Positions 61,675-64,000 of a stretch of 64,000 bases of DNA are shown piece after piece (the stretch's first letter is position 1; every line of letters starts with the position of its first letter). The notes beneath the pieces were generated by a model, which was not told the origin of the DNA, made no database searches, and saw nothing but the letters and a program-made list of their open reading frames with translations. Source of the DNA: Acanthosoma haemorrhoidale (lineage: Eukaryota; Arthropoda; Insecta; Hemiptera; Acanthosomatidae). The stretch is taken from assembly GCA_930367205.1 (NCBI GenBank), contig OV884009.1, positions 39,193,841 to 39,257,840 on the forward strand, read 5' to 3'. A program made the translations under genes and the position numbers.

Positions 61675-61922
61675 CAACGGCTGACCTGGAACCCACATAC
61701 GAGGCTAAAAAGACAAACTTAACATACGCTTTGGACAACTAGACAGACTACTTCAAAGGACATCCCATCTCTCAATAGAAAACAGATTACTAATTTACAA
61801 AGTTATACTTAATCCAATCTTGGCATACGGAATAGAGCTATGGGGACTACAAAAAGTCAAAATCAAGTGTATCCAATCCTTTTAGTCAAAAGTCCTGAGA
61901 ACAATAGTAAAAGCCTCCTTAC
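61675..61922 (+). mobile_element. LINE-A RT C-terminal fragment without 3' end
   Basis: The frame gives LTWNPHTRLKRQT, then RTSHLSIENRLLIYKVILN, then YGIELWGLQKVKIKCIQSF and stop. It runs from the post-YLG block to KVLRTIVKAS and stops abruptly at 61922. Unlike all other LINE-A pieces it lacks the 3' terminus, so it was truncated at both ends, probably by a later deletion. Confidence 0.88.
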
Positions 61923-62116
61923 CTTTATAACCTTCTACAATTTAAATCAGCTATGAAATCTCACTATTCCCATGTATTTTCCACTACCCATCCAACTTGT
62001 ATTTTCCATCCCAGAAATCAGCTTCTTTTGACCGTTCTTTTCAAATCCGTGCTGGAAACCTTTGGAACTTTAATTTCTATCGATATACTTCTCTATATAA
62101 CTCTTCTTATCTTTTT

Positions 62117-62202
62117 TATTCAAACTTCTTTATTGTGCTAAAATTACAATCTGTCTTATTAAGCAATAAGTAATTGAGATAAATGCTCTCATTCATACCA
62201 TA
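62117..62202 (-). mobile_element. LINE-A 3' terminal fragment
   Basis: The complement sense carries the terminus (attacaatctgtcttatt, then gcaataagtaattgagataa) and stops in the ggtatgaatgagagcattt block. It lies 195 bp from, and opposite to, the RT fragment at 61675-61922. Confidence 0.85.
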
Positions 62203-62204
62203 TC

Positions 62205-62970
62205 TTTTTATCTTTAAATACAGACTCTAGAAGTTCATTATCTCACTCCAATCTAACAGTTCTAAAGTTATTGTTCTACTTTCTTTTTTTTGTCAATTTC
62301 ATTCATTACCTATAATATTACCCAGCCAGTTTTCAGGTTTTTTTCTTCTGGTTGTAATTTCAATGGCTTTATGGCAGGTGTTGATATGTCCCAAAAATTA
62401 AATTTAGTTTTTTAGTTGATATGTCATCCTTAAAAGTGTTTCTTTAATTGGGCAAAAGTTGATATTTGGAGTTATAAGAGCTTATATTTTTATAACTATT
62501 GTATACATAATACATAAAATTTCAGGACATAAATGTAACAATACATGAAATGGCAGGACATTTCAACACCTGCCATAAATCTACAAAAATTACAACCTAA
62601 TGAAAAAAAACCCTGAAAGATTGCTGGGTATTATTATTACGGGGAATAAAATCACAATTTTTCAACATCTGAGACAACGCCACAGATTTTTAGTGAATGT
62701 CATTATTTTTTTTTTTTAAATATTATGGTGTTTGTTTTCTTGAATCCACCACATAAGCCCATTATTGTTATATGTAACTTAGTCACATCAGTGTAATTTA
62801 TGTTATATTCTGTTACCAGTTAGACATATCATTTCTATCTTCTTCTTTTTCGTCCTTAGTCGTCAACATCTCAGAACTGAGTCATTTTTCTTTCATTCAG
62901 TTTGAACCTTCTTTTTTGAAATAGTTAAGGGTGATTTTCAAAACGTCCGGTTCTTTGGAGTAATTTAGCA
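62205..62970. other. AT-rich stretch without recognisable gene
   Basis: No coding signal was found. A loose inverted similarity occurs between 62370-62400 (ggcaggtgttgatatgtcc) and 62548-62576 (ggacatttcaacacctgcc), forming a long-range inverted repeat of about 19 bp around 62372-62576. Confidence 0.45.
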
Positions 62971-62975
62971 GGCCC

Positions 62976-63119
62976 TCAAAGAACCTTGTTCGGTCTAACA
63001 AGAAGCACTGGAGCCCTTTTGTTCAATATGCCGTTAAAACTTAATGCCTGGAGGTAGAACGGGGTGGTTTCGCCCGAATATATTGGGCCCTCATTAAGTT
63101 TGCGAGGCTTTCGGCCCAT
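62976..63119 (-). other. Small 47-codon ORF, unrecognised
   Basis: An ATG-started minus frame begins MGRKPRKLNEGPIYSGET and ends in VLLVRPNKVL before TGA. It sits in a small GC-richer island. Its length is compatible with chance, and no domain or splice sites decide the matter. Confidence 0.2.
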
Positions 63120-63124
63120 ATCAA

Positions 63125-64000
63125 ATTATGATTACTAATAGCTTGTAATTAAACAGTAATTTAACGACAGTGCCATTAAGTTAATGAATCGCTTCATGTT
63201 CTGGTCACTTTTACATTAACTAGATTCAATGCAAATTTAAGCTTGGATAGCTCACGTCCGTGTTCTTAGTCAATTTGTGCGTAATACACAGCAATTTATT
63301 ATTGTATAATTGCTAGATGTGGAACTATGCTATAATATCTGCATTTAGATATGCGTTATATATAGTATACATATTCAATGCAACTCCTTTTTATTTAGTG
63401 TTAAAGGAAACTCGAATAAATTATTATTATTATAGCTAGCTGTTTCTTTCTGAACTTCTTTCGTATTTCAGCAATATGAAACACAATTATTATAATAGTG
63501 GTATTCAGTTGCTGGTACTGAATTACAAACAAATAATTAATATTTGAATGTAAAAGCACAGATATTTGCGATTTAAACACGGTTTTGTTACTGTGCAAAA
63601 TTACGCCAAACAAAGTAGCTCGTGGCTACTAATCGGTAAATTAATAATAAAAATAATTTAATAACTATTAAGTATTGGGAACTTAAGGACCTCACTATTA
63701 GATTTAGTCGATAGTTATAATAATATATTTAGTCGCACTGGATTTTTCTTAATTATCATTGTAGGATTGTGAGGTTTCCCAATCATTCAGAATTTTCTAC
63801 GTTTCGGGATAACTCCGGTCTTACGGGATAAACCTCTTCCAATGGATTATCAGAAATTTAAAATATATGTCTAAAAGTGAAAAGTTACAGATTTCAATTG
63901 TCTGTAAGTTTAAAGTTATTTAGTACCAATGAATGCAATTTATAATTTCATATTCCGGGTAATGAAAATTTAATTTGGTATCATATTGTGCACTTGTTGT
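63125..64000. other. AT-rich stretch without recognisable gene
   Basis: Nothing was recognised up to the window edge. Confidence 0.4.

Noticed and set aside
61675..62202. Opposed LINE-A pieces considered as a twin-priming 5' inversion
   Set aside because: The RT piece lies beyond the 3' end of the minus-strand copy rather than on its 5' side, so two independent insertions are simpler.

Overview
This window is AT-rich animal DNA, about two thirds A+T by eye, with long homopolymers, GT/AG-bounded candidate exons, non-LTR retrotransposon (LINE) debris and no operons, Shine-Dalgarno sites or long intact ORFs. The LINE families and degenerate Tc1-like and RTE-like relics fit an insect, most likely a hemipteran. 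That placement is inference from recalled similarity, not a search. No complete host gene, tRNA, rRNA or CRISPR array was found.

Layout: a degenerate LINE carrying an APE endonuclease domain lies on the minus strand at 1-1200. One dominant LINE family (called LINE-A here, jockey-like reverse transcriptase) has about 15 fragments across the window in both orientations, nearly all 5'-truncated and sharing a structured 3' end. The longest is 26646-28700 (-). A second LINE (LINE-B, 42135-42870) has an open C-terminal frame and three perfect hairpins in its 3' tail. Other mobile relics are an RTE-like RT (24103-25012), a Tc1-like transposase (29760-30665), another jockey-like RT fragment (46096-46540) and a transposase-like C-terminus (43834-44166). 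Several small dispersed repeats occur in pairs: C at 4272/9073, D at 28141/29361, E at 37091/40342, B at 53930/54966 and F at 48419/57620.

A 1.9-kb higher-order tandem array at 14240-16165, built from ~67-bp monomers, is the largest repeat structure. Three GC3-rich patches on the minus strand look like genuine host coding exons with splice signals: 18960-19360 (multi-pass membrane protein), 5782-6056 (cysteine-containing, one in-frame TGA) and 57925-58191 (unrecognised). All three are on the same strand, so they may belong to one or more genes with multi-kb introns, but nothing in the window proves linkage.

The most interesting points are an insertion at 40336-41082 that joins repeat E to a LINE-A 3' end between 22-bp direct repeats, the in-frame TAG inside the membrane-protein exon that could instead be a 51-nt intron, the higher-order satellite, and the structured 3' ends of both LINE families.
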